This document shows positions 1-6,412 of a stretch of DNA of 41,532 nt, one piece after another. This DNA comes from Roseateles sp. (GTDB taxonomy: Bacteria; Pseudomonadota; Gammaproteobacteria; Burkholderiales; Burkholderiaceae_C): assembly GCF_019237615.1 (NCBI RefSeq), contig NZ_JAFAGT010000103.1:1-41532 (forward strand), read 5' to 3'. The notes below the pieces were generated by a model. The model searched no databases, was not told the origin of the DNA, and was given only the letters and a program-made list of their open reading frames with translations. The translations under genes and the position numbers were made by a program. Each line of letters starts with the position of its first letter. Position 1 is the first letter of the stretch.

Positions 1-82
1 TGCATGACTACGTAGATAGTTCATTGACATCGCAAATTCAAGCGAATTACATGGGTACAAATACCTAGTCATCTGCCCAAGC

Positions 83-118
83 AAAAGCGGCCTGCCTCAT
101 AGAGAGAACAGGCCGCTT
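83..118 (-). terminator. Hairpin, possible leftward terminator
   Basis: A perfect 10-bp inverted repeat (AAGCGGCCTG at 85-94, CAGGCCGCTT at 109-118) encloses a 14-nt loop. Read on the minus strand the stem runs into a short T tract, so it resembles a weak intrinsic terminator. The rest of 1-146 shows no gene I recognise. The sequence ending at 146 directly abuts the broken abiEii half and may be the end of an element that lies mostly left of the window. Confidence 0.35.
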
Positions 119-146
119 GGCGGGCTTGGGGTGCGGGGAACTTCAG

Positions 147-427
147 AATAGCCAACGAGTTCAAGAGGCTCAATGCGGGGCAGTCTGCCAAGGCAATCCA
201 GATCGACTGCAGCTTCAATGAATGGGCGTCAGATGTCGAAGAGGGCGATGTCGACGGAGGCGTGTTGGCGATGTATGCCTACCATGACCTCATCGCCGAA
301 AAGCTTCGATCCGTACTTCAGCAGCCGATCCGCAATCGCGCCCGATTTCAGGACATCTATGACCTATGCCTGCTCTTGGACTGCATCGACTTCAACGACG
401 AGGACAGGTCCCTCGTGCTCAGCAAGC
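147..427 (+). pseudogene. abiEii toxin, C-terminal half (part 1, cut by IS66)
   Basis: The frame starting at 147 encodes the central and C-terminal part of an AbiEii/AbiGii-family nucleotidyltransferase toxin, the toxin of type IV AbiE systems. Family signatures are HDLIAEKLRSVLQQ followed by RFQDIYDLCLLLD. There is no start codon or nucleotidyltransferase core here; those lie on the opposite strand at 4134-4526. The frame is interrupted after 427 by the IS66 element and resumes in register at 3592. Joining the pieces gives a normal family C-terminus ending YESLPWPRKDT. Inference: this is one gene broken twice, by a rearrangement at 146/147 and by IS66 insertion at 427/428. It cannot make a working toxin as it stands. 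Confidence 0.8.
420..427. repeat. Left 8-bp target-site duplication of IS66 element
   Basis: CAGCAAGC at 420-427 is repeated exactly at 3584-3591, on the outer sides of the two terminal inverted repeats. Eight bases is the duplication length known for the IS66 family. The pair fixes both ends of the element to the base. Confidence 0.93.
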
Positions 428-454
428 GTAATAGTCCGACGAAGGCCGTCCTTG
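428..454 (+). repeat. Left terminal inverted repeat of IS66 element
   Basis: The first 11 bases are GTAATAGTCCG. The 27-bp repeat matches the reverse complement of 3557-3583 at 22 positions, with an uninterrupted 11-bp outer block and a shared GGCCGT inner block. Confidence 0.92.
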
Positions 455-537
455 CCTGACCCGCTGACAGCGGGAAGCATCTGACCCGAACCGCAGACCC
501 GCTTGGAGGTGTGCGCGATGAGGAGATGGTGCACACC

Positions 538-924
538 ATGAAGAGTGAGGAGGCCGCTGGGAAGCGGAGCCGGCGGCAGCACGATCGGACGTTCAAGGAA
601 GACCTCGTGCGGCAGAGTTTGGAGCCCGGGGCGTCCGTCTCGGCGATCGCGCTACGTCACGGCATCAACGCCAACATGCTGTTCAAGTGGCGCAGGGAGC
701 TCGTTCAAACCGACCATGTGCCCGCCGCGTCCACCGTGCTGTTGCCGGTGGCGGTGGTGCCGCCATCTGAAGTCGTCACCGTGCCCGCGCCGATCGAGCC
801 TACAACGCCAGCGCCGTGCGGCGTCATTGAGATGGAGATCGCCGACGTGCTGCTTCGACTGCGTGGCGCGGTGGACGAGGCCAGCCTGTGCAGCGTCCTG
901 CGCGCGCTGCGCCAAACGCGATGA
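538..924 (+). CDS. tnpA: IS66 family accessory protein TnpA
   Basis: Encodes about 128 aa of the IS66 OrfA family, a small DNA-binding protein needed with TnpB for transposition of IS66-type elements. The N-terminal third has the helix-turn-helix segment of IS3/IS66 OrfA proteins (TFKEDLVRQSLEPGASVSAI, then INANMLFKWRREL). The C-terminal part is Pro/Val-rich and less conserved. The start is uncertain: an in-frame GTG at 511 and ATGs at 526 and 538 are possible. I chose 538 because AGGAG lies 12 nt upstream and the HTH block keeps its usual distance from the N-terminus. The stop overlaps the tnpB start in an ATGA, implying coupled translation. Confidence 0.88.
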   Translation: MKSEEAAGKRSRRQHDRTFKEDLVRQSLEPGASVSAIALRHGINANMLFKWRRELVQTDHVPAASTVLLPVAVVPPSEVVTVPAPIEPTTPAPCGVIEMEIADVLLRLRGAVDEASLCSVLRALRQTR

Positions 925-1268
925 TCGGCCCGCGTGCCGGCACCCGCGTCTGGCTGGCCGCCGGCATCACGGACATGCGCTGCGGCATCGACTCGCTGGC
1001 GGCCAAGGTTCAGACCGTGCTGGCCGAGGATCCCTACGCGGGCCACGTATTCGCCTTCCGTGGCCGCCGGGGCGACCTGGTCAAGCTGTTGTGGAACGAC
1101 GGCGACGGCATGTGCCTGCTGACCAAGCGCCTGGAGCGCGGCCGCTTCGTCTGGCCACAGGCCACCAGTGGCAGCGTGTCGTTGAGCGTGGCGCAGTTGT
1201 CGATGCTGCTGGAGGGCATCGATTGGCGCAAGCCCGAGCGCACCTGGCAGCCGCGCACGGCGGCGTAA
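921..1268 (+). CDS. tnpB: IS66 family accessory protein TnpB
   Basis: A 115-aa protein of the IS66 Orf2 (TnpB) family. The hallmark block GITDMRCGIDSLAAKVQ lies near residue 15, followed by GHVFAFRGRRGDLVKLLWND and the tail GIDWRKPER. Length and block order are standard. The ATG at 921 is chosen because it overlaps the tnpA stop (ATGA) and gives the usual MIGPxxGTRVWLAAG start. TnpB is required for IS66 transposition; its biochemical role is not established. The 83-bp gap to tnpC contains an imperfect dyad (GGGCATGTCCC/GGGACACGGCCC, about 1311-1333). Confidence 0.93.
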   Translation: MIGPRAGTRVWLAAGITDMRCGIDSLAAKVQTVLAEDPYAGHVFAFRGRRGDLVKLLWNDGDGMCLLTKRLERGRFVWPQATSGSVSLSVAQLSMLLEGIDWRKPERTWQPRTAA

Positions 1269-1351
1269 GGCGTCACTGCAAACCGAGTCGAATCGGTTGA
1301 CGGGGCATGTCCCGTTGTGAGGGACACGGCCCGCGATGCACAGTGGCACCC

Positions 1352-2952
1352 ATGAACTTGGATGAAGCCCTGCATCGCAACGCCGAACTCGGCGTCCAGG
1401 TGCAGCGCTTCGAGCAGGACCTCAAGCTCGCGCAACTGACCATCGAGAAGCTCAAGGTCGAGATCGCCTACCTGCGGCGTATGAAGTACGGCAGCTCCAG
1501 CGAGAGGCTCGAACACGCGCAGCTCGATCTGCGGGGCGGCGAGATGGCGCCGGCCGTGACGCCGGAGCCACCCGGCACGAACAACGTCAGCTCGCTCGAT
1601 GAACAGCGCCGCAAACGCGCGCGTCGCACGCCGCCGAGCGGCCGAGGCTTGCCGGAGCATCTGCCGCGCCGCACTGTCGTGCACCTGCCGGCTGGCCACC
1701 AAGCGAACTGCGGCTGCCCGGCCTGCGCCTGGCGCTGCGCGAGATTGGCCAGGACGTCAGCGAAGTGCTGGACTACGAGCCCGGCAGCTTCCATGTCGTG
1801 CGCCACGTGCGCCCGAAGCTGGCCTGCCGGGGCTGCCAGGACATCAAGCAGGCCGCAGCACCTGGCCGACCCATCGATCGCGTGATGGCCGGTGCCGGCA
1901 TGCTGAGCCACGTGCTCGTCAGCAAGTATTGCGATCACACGCCGCTGTACCGCCAGGCGCAGATCTACGCCCGCGCCGGCCTGGACCTGCACCGCTCGAC
2001 GCTGACCGACTGGGTGGCGCAGGCCGCGCATCTGTTGAAGCCGCTGGCCGAGGCCATCGGCCGCTACGTGCTGAGCGCCGGCAAGGTCCATGGCGATGAC
2101 ACGCCGATCCGGGCACTTGGCGGCAAGGGCGGCAAAGTTCACACCGGCCGACTGTGGGTCTATGTTCGCGATGACCGCCCGAGCGGCGACGAGGCGCCTG
2201 CGGCCGTGTGGTTCCAGTACTCGCCCGACCGCAAGGGTGAGCACCCGGCCAAACACTTGAGGAAGTTCAGCGGCGTGCTGCAAGCCGACGCGTTCGCGGG
2301 CTACAACGCCCTCTATGCCGACGACCGCGAAGGCGGCCGCATCATCGAAGCCGGATGCTGGAGTCACGCGCGCCGCAAGCTGTGGGACATCCACGTGCGA
2401 CAGCACAAGTTGCCCGGCACCCTGGCGCATCAGGGACTGCAGCGCATCGGCGAGCTGTACAAGATCGAGGCCGAGATCCAGGGTCGAGCGCCCGATGCGC
2501 GAAGACGAGTGCGACGACTCAAGACTGCCCCCTTGCTCAAGGAACTGCGGGAATGGATGGATGCGACGCTGGCCCAGGTCTCGGCCAAGTCGCCGATGGC
2601 GCTGGCCATCGGGTACTCACTGAGCAACTGGACGGCGCTGACGCGCTTCGTCGACGATGGCCGTATCGAGGCGCACAACAACGCGGCCGAGCGAGCCCTG
2701 CGCGGCGTGGCTCTTGGCAGGAAGAATTACCTGCACCTGGGCTCCGACATCGGTGGCGACAGCGCCGCGGTGATCTACACGCTCATCGGTTCGGCCAAGC
2801 TCAACGGCATCGATCCGCAGCGCTACCTGGCCCATGTGCTGGAGCGCATCGCAGAGCACCCGATCAACCGCATCGATGACTTGATGCCGTGGGTGGTTGC
2901 TCCTCAGCTGCGAGCGGCGTGGCAGTCGACACCACTGGCCGAGGCGGCCTGA
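1352..2952 (+). pseudogene. tnpC: IS66 transposase TnpC, frameshifted
   Basis: The DDE transposase of IS66. It starts MNLDEALHRNAEL with a leucine-rich coiled coil (about residues 1-50) and KYGSSSERLE, then enters the zinc-binding region (CGCPAC at about 1711-1726). There the frame is lost: the following family sequence (ALREIGQDVSEVLDYEPGSF) continues in another frame from about 1732. The alignment implies a net loss of one base within 1727-1731. Downstream the catalytic domain is intact: HGDDT, DAFAGYN, and the Glu in HNNAAERALRG, ending KLNGIDPQRYLAHVLERI. Repaired length would be about 534 aa, normal for the family. Programmed frameshifting inside tnpC is not known in IS66, so I read this as inactivation or a sequencing error. 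Confidence 0.85.
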
Positions 2953-2986
2953 ACCTACAGCACCTGGTGGCCACTAAAGTGCCGCC

Positions 2987-3550
2987 ATGAGCACGACATC
3001 CCCCGCCGAAGAAAACCTCCACGCCTGGCAGCTGTACGTCGAACTCGAAGACGTGCATCCGAAGGTGTGGCGCCGCTTGCTGGTGCCATTGACGGTGGAC
3101 CTGTCACGCCTGCACGTCATGCTGCTGTGGGGCGCCGGGTGGGATGGCGGCCATGTGCACGAGTTCATCTTCGGCCACGACCACTACGGGGCGACGGAGC
3201 CAGGGCGGGAGTTCCCCGACGACCTGATGCCTGAAGAGGATGTGACGCTGAGCGAGGCGCTGGGCCGGCGCAAAAGCTTCCAGTACCTCTACGACTTCGG
3301 CGATGCCTGGTGGCACAAGGTCAAGGTCGAGCGGATCGTCAGGCTGGATTCGCCGATTGACCGCGCGCAGTGCATCGCTGGCCAGAACGCATGCCCACCC
3401 CAGGACGTCGGCGGCGTGGGGGGCTACGAGGAGTTCCTCGAAGCGCTGGCCGATCCGGCTCACCCGGAGCACGAAGCCCTGAAGAAATGGATTGGCCGCC
3501 CCTTCGATCCTCGCGCCTTCGACGTCGACGAGATCAACGCCCGCGAGTGA
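2987..3550 (+). CDS. Plasmid pRiA4b ORF-3 family protein (IS66 passenger)
   Basis: A 187-aa protein of the plasmid pRiA4b ORF-3 family, whose function is unknown. Characteristic blocks are LEDVHPKVWRRLLVP near the N-terminus, LHVMLLWGAGWDGGHVHEF, FQYLYDFGDAWWHKVKVE in the middle, and a Cys-containing segment (CIAGQNACPPQDVGG) before a helical tail. No signal peptide or membrane segment is visible. It begins 34 bp after tnpC and ends 6 bp before the right terminal repeat, so it lies inside the IS66 element and moves with it. It is not one of the standard three IS66 genes; whether it aids transposition or is cargo cannot be told from sequence. Confidence 0.85.
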   Translation: MSTTSPAEENLHAWQLYVELEDVHPKVWRRLLVPLTVDLSRLHVMLLWGAGWDGGHVHEFIFGHDHYGATEPGREFPDDLMPEEDVTLSEALGRRKSFQYLYDFGDAWWHKVKVERIVRLDSPIDRAQCIAGQNACPPQDVGGVGGYEEFLEALADPAHPEHEALKKWIGRPFDPRAFDVDEINARE

Positions 3551-3556
3551 GCGCGT

Positions 3557-3583
3557 CAACAACGGCCGTCACCGGACTATTAC
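3557..3583 (-). repeat. Right terminal inverted repeat of IS66 element
   Basis: Reverse complement begins GTAATAGTCCG and matches the left repeat at 22 of 27 positions. It ends exactly where the right copy of the CAGCAAGC duplication begins. Confidence 0.92.
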
Positions 3584-3591
3584 CAGCAAGC
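3584..3591. repeat. Right 8-bp target-site duplication of IS66 element
   Basis: CAGCAAGC, identical to 420-427. Deleting the element plus one copy restores an uninterrupted abiEii reading frame (CTC AGC AAG CTG ATG). Confidence 0.93.
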
Positions 3592-3788
3592 TGATGGCAG
3601 CCTCAGAGGACCGCCAGGTGCCAATGGACCCTGCGGCTATGCGAAGCGAACAGTTGCGAGAGTTGTCGCAGCGTGAATACCCGCAGGTGGTGGCGCTCAT
3701 TGCCTCGGAACCCCCACCCTTCAACGACGCCTACGGCCGGGTGCAAGCGTTTTATGAGAGCTTGCCTTGGCCCCGCAAGGACACCTGA
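3592..3788 (+). pseudogene. abiEii toxin, C-terminal end (part 2, after IS66)
   Basis: Continues the frame of 147-427 once the IS66 element and one duplication are removed. It encodes the last ~65 residues of the AbiEii-type toxin: SEQLRELSQREYPQVVALI, then FNDAYGRVQAFYESLPWP, and stops at 3788. The pattern of an aromatic-rich YESLPW end is typical of this toxin subfamily. It has no start of its own and is not expected to be translated alone. Confidence 0.75.
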
Positions 3789-3937
3789 TGATTGCATCGG
3801 CCGATGCCAAAAGCCGGTTCCAAAATCGCTTCCGCATCTCCCCCTAGCGCGCTAGAAAAATCAAGGGGTTGGAACGCCAAAATCGACGCGCCCTGCGGAA
3901 ACGATTTCGCATCAAGCCATTGATTCACAACGATTTT
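3789..3937. other. Non-coding stretch with a 12-bp perfect palindrome
   Basis: No gene is recognised. CTAGCGCGCTAG (3844-3855) is a perfect palindrome, and the segment CCAAAATCG occurs twice nearby. It separates the end of the rightward abiEii half from the leftward Phd fragment. Confidence 0.4.
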
Positions 3938-4124
3938 TCAGAAGCCTTCGAAACCGGCGACCACCTCATCAGGCAGCGGTGCGTCAAGGTCCGTGGGAAC
4001 GGTCAATTTTCCTTTGAGCAGGCCAAACTTGATGCGCCGCTTCGGCGCCTCCAGCGTAGTGATGCGCACGGGAGGCTTCCCGCCAAGTGCTTGAATCAAC
4101 AGGGAAACTCGGCCGGAGGCTCGA
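3938..4124 (-). pseudogene. Phd/YefM-type antitoxin, C-terminal fragment
   Basis: The minus strand encodes the C-terminal part of a Phd-family antitoxin: KPPVRITTLEAPKRR, then LLKGKLTVPTDLDAPLPDEV and AGFEGF before the stop. The block GxLKGKxxVPxDxDAPLPDEV is the toxin-binding tail seen in antitoxins paired with PIN-domain (VapC) toxins. The N-terminal DNA-binding part is absent: upstream the sequence runs straight into the broken end of abiEii at about 4134. No start codon or partner toxin follows it. A matching PIN-toxin fragment lies at 5968-6231 on the other strand and may come from the same lost operon (inference). Confidence 0.65.
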
Positions 4125-4130
4125 GGAACT

Positions 4131-4526
4131 TCAGGCTATTGCTCGGTTCGCGTAGCCGATCTTCATTTGCAGAGTCGCAAAGAGGCTGTCCTGCTTCTTG
4201 GGGTTCAGGGCATGCGATTGCAGCGCTATTGCCAGACCGTAATCGTTGTCGATGCTGACGAGTTCAAGTGCCTGTTTCACCTGGGTAATGAAGGTCGGAA
4301 TGTCTACGTCCTGGAGCTTCTGCTGCGTCGAGAAGTCCACGTCCTTGGTGAAGCGTGAACTTTGATAGCGGATTGCCAAGAGGATGCCGCCCTTCATGAC
4401 CATGATCGGCGCGAGCTTCTCCGAGTGGGCAATGGCCCGAAGAATCAGGTGCACAGCCTGACGGAATTCGCGGCGGCCAGGTTCCGTCTCTGCGTCCACC
4501 CAGGCTTGTAGGTCAAGTTTGCTCAT
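4131..4526 (-). pseudogene. abiEii toxin, N-terminal half
   Basis: Encodes 131 aa beginning MSKLDLQAWVDAE, the N-terminal nucleotidyltransferase core of an AbiEii-type toxin: MVMKGGILLAIRY followed by SSRFTKDVDFS holds the GG and DxD-type residues. It ends ...QMKIGYANRAIA then an immediate stop, where intact relatives continue with about 150 more residues. Those residues are encoded on the plus strand at 147-427 plus 3592-3788, and the pieces join in frame at the shared bases AATAGCC. Its start overlaps the abiEi stop by 4 bp, the usual coupling of antitoxin and toxin in AbiE operons. Known role of the family: growth-inhibiting toxin in phage abortive infection. Truncated, so probably inactive. 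Confidence 0.82.
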
Positions 4527-5452
4527 TCGGCGAGAACCGGAACGTTGATTGACAGGGCCCAGCGCTCTGAGAACTCGGGGCTATATTCGACCGTTGCGTC
4601 CAACTTCCGAGACCCGCCGCGCTGGGCGAACGCTGTCCAAGCGTCGATTCTGGGATCGCTGAGGTTGCAGATTGACTCAAGAATCCATCCTGCGCGGACC
4701 TTGTCGATGGGTTTGCCATGCTGATCGAGTTCGTCAAGAATGAGGCGCAGCGACTGCTGTGCATGCTCCTTGTAGGTCTGCAATACGTGGCTGATGCCGC
4801 CGCATAGCTGAGGGTCGCGCAGCATGTCCAGGAAGGTGCGCCCGCGCGTAGCAACTCGAATGTGCTGATCCTTGAAGCTGCGATAAGCGCCTAGGTGAAG
4901 ACTGGTGAATTGATGGACAGACTTGCCCAAAAGTTTCTCTGGCTTGGAGCGTTGGAGTGGCGGCAGCCCCGCAGCGACGTAGTCTGAATGCTCCTCCCCC
5001 AGGTCCTTGCGCATTTGCTCTGTGGCGAACTGCTTCCAAGGCCCTTGAGCGGGAGCTGAGACATACAACTGCTCCGGCATGCGGTCCGTTAGCCCGTGAA
5101 ACTCCATCGCGCTTAGGTGGGAGATGTAGCAGAAGGGATCGGCTGCACAGGCCAGCACCTTCGCATCACTCACGCTTGCGCCGATGAGCAGATAGACGGA
5201 TGCGCCCGTGATGCCCGGAATAGGGCGCAGCACGCCGTTGTCCAACATCAGTTGCTGGAAGCGTCGGAATGAACCCCAATCCAACTGAGTTTTGTGTGAC
5301 CGTAGAGGCACGCCGTGAAGCTCGGTGTGCTTGCACAGCTCCCAAGCTGCGAGAGCAAGTTCGTAGACCGAAACAGTAGGGCGACCACGTTCACCCAGAA
5401 CTTGCCCTAAGGCGGCGGGAATCGTGATGCGTTTATGTTCTTCTTTGACCAT
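4523..5452 (-). CDS. AbiEi-type antitoxin / transcriptional regulator
   Basis: A 309-aa protein encoded directly upstream of, and overlapping, the abiEii N-terminal half. Family knowledge: AbiEi is a type IV antitoxin with an N-terminal winged helix-turn-helix that represses its own operon and a C-terminal domain that counters the toxin. Seen here: an N-terminal helical region (SVYELALAAWELCKHTEL), a typical central block (DPFCYISHLSAMEFHGLTDR, then PEQLYVSAP), and a later LHLGAYRSFKDQHIRVATRG segment. Size agrees with longer AbiEi relatives. The ATG at 5452 lacks a strong ribosome site. A long perfect palindrome sits 42-82 bp upstream (5494-5534) and could be its operator. Likely still an intact gene although its partner toxin is broken. 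Confidence 0.78.
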   Translation of the reverse strand: MVKEEHKRITIPAALGQVLGERGRPTVSVYELALAAWELCKHTELHGVPLRSHKTQLDWGSFRRFQQLMLDNGVLRPIPGITGASVYLLIGASVSDAKVLACAADPFCYISHLSAMEFHGLTDRMPEQLYVSAPAQGPWKQFATEQMRKDLGEEHSDYVAAGLPPLQRSKPEKLLGKSVHQFTSLHLGAYRSFKDQHIRVATRGRTFLDMLRDPQLCGGISHVLQTYKEHAQQSLRLILDELDQHGKPIDKVRAGWILESICNLSDPRIDAWTAFAQRGGSRKLDATVEYSPEFSERWALSINVPVLAE

Positions 5453-5493
5453 GGCAGGATTTCACTAAGTGCAGGCGTAATGAGTTGCCACAC

Positions 5494-5534
5494 GGCGCAC
5501 TAGGCTTCGTCCTCAGGACGAAGCCTAGTGCGCC
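5494..5534. repeat. Palindrome 1 (41 bp, perfect)
   Basis: Arms of 20 bp, perfectly complementary, around a single central C at 5514. The core CGTCCTCAGGACG is shared (with T at the centre) by palindromes 2 and 3. The outer arm reads AAGCCTAGTGCGCC away from the core. It lies in the upstream region of the leftward abiEi gene and could be its operator, but the two sister palindromes further out argue for a wider role. Confidence 0.9.
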
Positions 5535-5613
5535 TGATGACCGCTGTCAATCGGTGATTGACCGTGTTGAGCCGTTGCGGATGCATCCAGGAATTCAAAG
5601 TTGTTGTGTTCTC

Positions 5614-5646
5614 TGCTATGCTGCGTCCTTAGGACGCAGCATAGCA
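5614..5646. repeat. Palindrome 2 (33 bp, perfect)
   Basis: Arms of 16 bp around a central T at 5630, with core CGTCCTTAGGACG. Its arms (AGCATAGCA outward) resemble those of palindrome 1 but differ at several bases, with the matching change in the opposite arm each time. The centre is 116 bp from that of palindrome 1. Confidence 0.9.
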
Positions 5647-5719
5647 AAAATCGTTGCAAACGACAAGCTGGCATTTGTTGGGTGCCCAGCCGCTTCATGA
5701 ATGAACGTAGAAACTGTTC

Positions 5720-5768
5720 ATTGACTACAGTACAATACGTCCTTAGGACGTATTGTACTGTAGTCAAT
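5720..5768. repeat. Palindrome 3 (49 bp, perfect)
   Basis: Arms of 24 bp around a central T at 5744, with core CGTCCTTAGGACG; outside the core the arms (TATTGTACTGTAGTCAAT outward) are unlike palindromes 1 and 2. The centre is 114 bp from that of palindrome 2. It is more AT-rich than its surroundings. Confidence 0.9.
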
Positions 5769-5967
5769 AACGGGCTGCATCTAATGGGGCAGATGAGAGC
5801 CCCGCCTTGAGGCCAAGCGGCCGGAGCGGCAAGGCTGCATACGGTGCAGCGCCGATGCCCATCAACGCCCTGACAGGGGCTTGAGACAGTGGATTGGCGC
5901 CTTGTTGGCCTGTGGAGCTCAAAAACGTGGAGCAATTTCGGGGCGTTTGTCGCGCCACGGCATATGT
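5769..5967. other. Intergenic stretch, no gene recognised
   Basis: Follows the palindrome array. No reading frame resembles a known protein, and no tRNA, clear promoter or terminator is visible. The spacers between the palindromes (5535-5613 and 5647-5719) likewise hold no gene; each contains its own small dyad (GTCAAT/ATTGAC at about 5546-5562, and TCGTT/AACGA at about 5651-5663). Confidence 0.4.
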
Positions 5968-6231
5968 TGAGAGCCTTCCTATACTGTCATCAAGGCCCGC
6001 TTGGGCAAGATTGACGCGGACCCACGTGAGCTGGCTGCCGCAATCGACGCAAGCGGGTTTCTGGAGCTTCCCGTGAGCGCAGCTCATGCCGCAGAGGTGG
6101 CCATGCTCGAACTTCATCACAGCGACCCATTCGACCGCCTGCTGGTCGCTCAAGCGCTGGTGGAGCCACTCAAGCTCGTGACGGTCGACGAGGTGCTGGC
6201 CAAGTACAGCGACGTCGTTCTCCTGGTCTAA
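5968..6231 (+). pseudogene. VapC-type PIN-domain toxin, C-terminal fragment
   Basis: Encodes the last ~85 residues of a PIN-domain ribonuclease toxin. The frame reads YTVIKARLGKIDADP, then the typical LPVSAAHAAEVAMLELHHSD, PFDRLLVAQALVE and LVTVDEVLAKY. The D in HHSDPFDRLL and that in TVDE match conserved acidic PIN residues. The N-terminal third, with the first catalytic Asp and the start, is missing; an in-frame TGA precedes it. A TTG at 6001 could start a 76-aa product, but that would not be a complete PIN domain. In this subfamily the usual partner is a Phd antitoxin like the fragment at 3938-4124. Confidence 0.75.
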
Positions 6232-6364
6232 GGACCGGCGCAGGAATCGCCGCTTGGCGAGCGCCCGAGACGCGAGCGCCGACTTGTCTCCTCGACCGCC
6301 GCTGCAGACCTTGGGGCACCAGCGCAGCAAGACCCATCTCGGCGTCGCGGGATTTGCGCCTGAC

Positions 6365-6378
6365 TTGATTCATGTCAT
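6365..6378 (+). promoter_or_regulatory. FNR-type box ahead of ccoI
   Basis: TTGATTCATGTCAT matches the FNR/Anr consensus TTGAT-N4-ATCAA at 8 of 10 positions, 34 bp before the ccoI start. The family is known to control cbb3 oxidase genes under low oxygen, and an fnr gene lies in this window (20307-21092). No clear -10 is visible beside it, so the position relative to transcription start is unknown. Confidence 0.45.
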
Positions 6379-6412
6379 GCGCCGCCGGCCGCGTGCCGGC
6401 TAGATTGGCGGC

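Larger units (their letters stand above)
428..3583 (+). mobile_element. IS66-family insertion sequence with a passenger gene
   Basis: A 3156-bp element bounded by terminal inverted repeats (428-454 and 3557-3583, both starting GTAATAGTCCG read inwards, 22 of 27 positions matching) and flanked by a perfect 8-bp duplication. It carries the three IS66 genes tnpA, tnpB and tnpC in order, with ATGA coupling of tnpA and tnpB. A fourth gene of the plasmid pRiA4b ORF-3 family sits between tnpC and the right end. The element is inserted in the C-terminal half of abiEii. Identical duplications point to a fairly recent insertion, but tnpC is frameshifted, so this copy is probably no longer self-mobile. 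Confidence 0.95.

Noticed and set aside
1269-1351. Separate small gene between tnpB and tnpC
   Set aside because: The in-frame upstream start at 1307 only adds an unconserved leader to TnpC; the gap holds an imperfect dyad but no protein signature.
3844-3855. CTAGCGCGCTAG palindrome as a functional site
   Set aside because: Short perfect palindromes are frequent by chance in this amount of sequence and nothing around it points to a function.
4957-5187. Plus-strand frame inside abiEi
   Set aside because: Arg/Pro/Ala-rich translation with no family motif, wholly opposite a convincing antitoxin gene.
5720-5768. TTGACT...TACAAT inside palindrome 3 as a promoter
   Set aside because: The two hexamers are only 4 bp apart, far from the 16-18 bp needed; they are a by-product of the palindrome sequence.
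5494-5768. Palindromes as integron attC sites, CRISPR repeats or a linear-plasmid telomere
   Set aside because: attC sites are imperfect with GTTRRRY ends, which are absent. CRISPR repeats would be identical with unique spacers of fixed length and more copies. Telomere-resolution sites are single and have no three-copy array.
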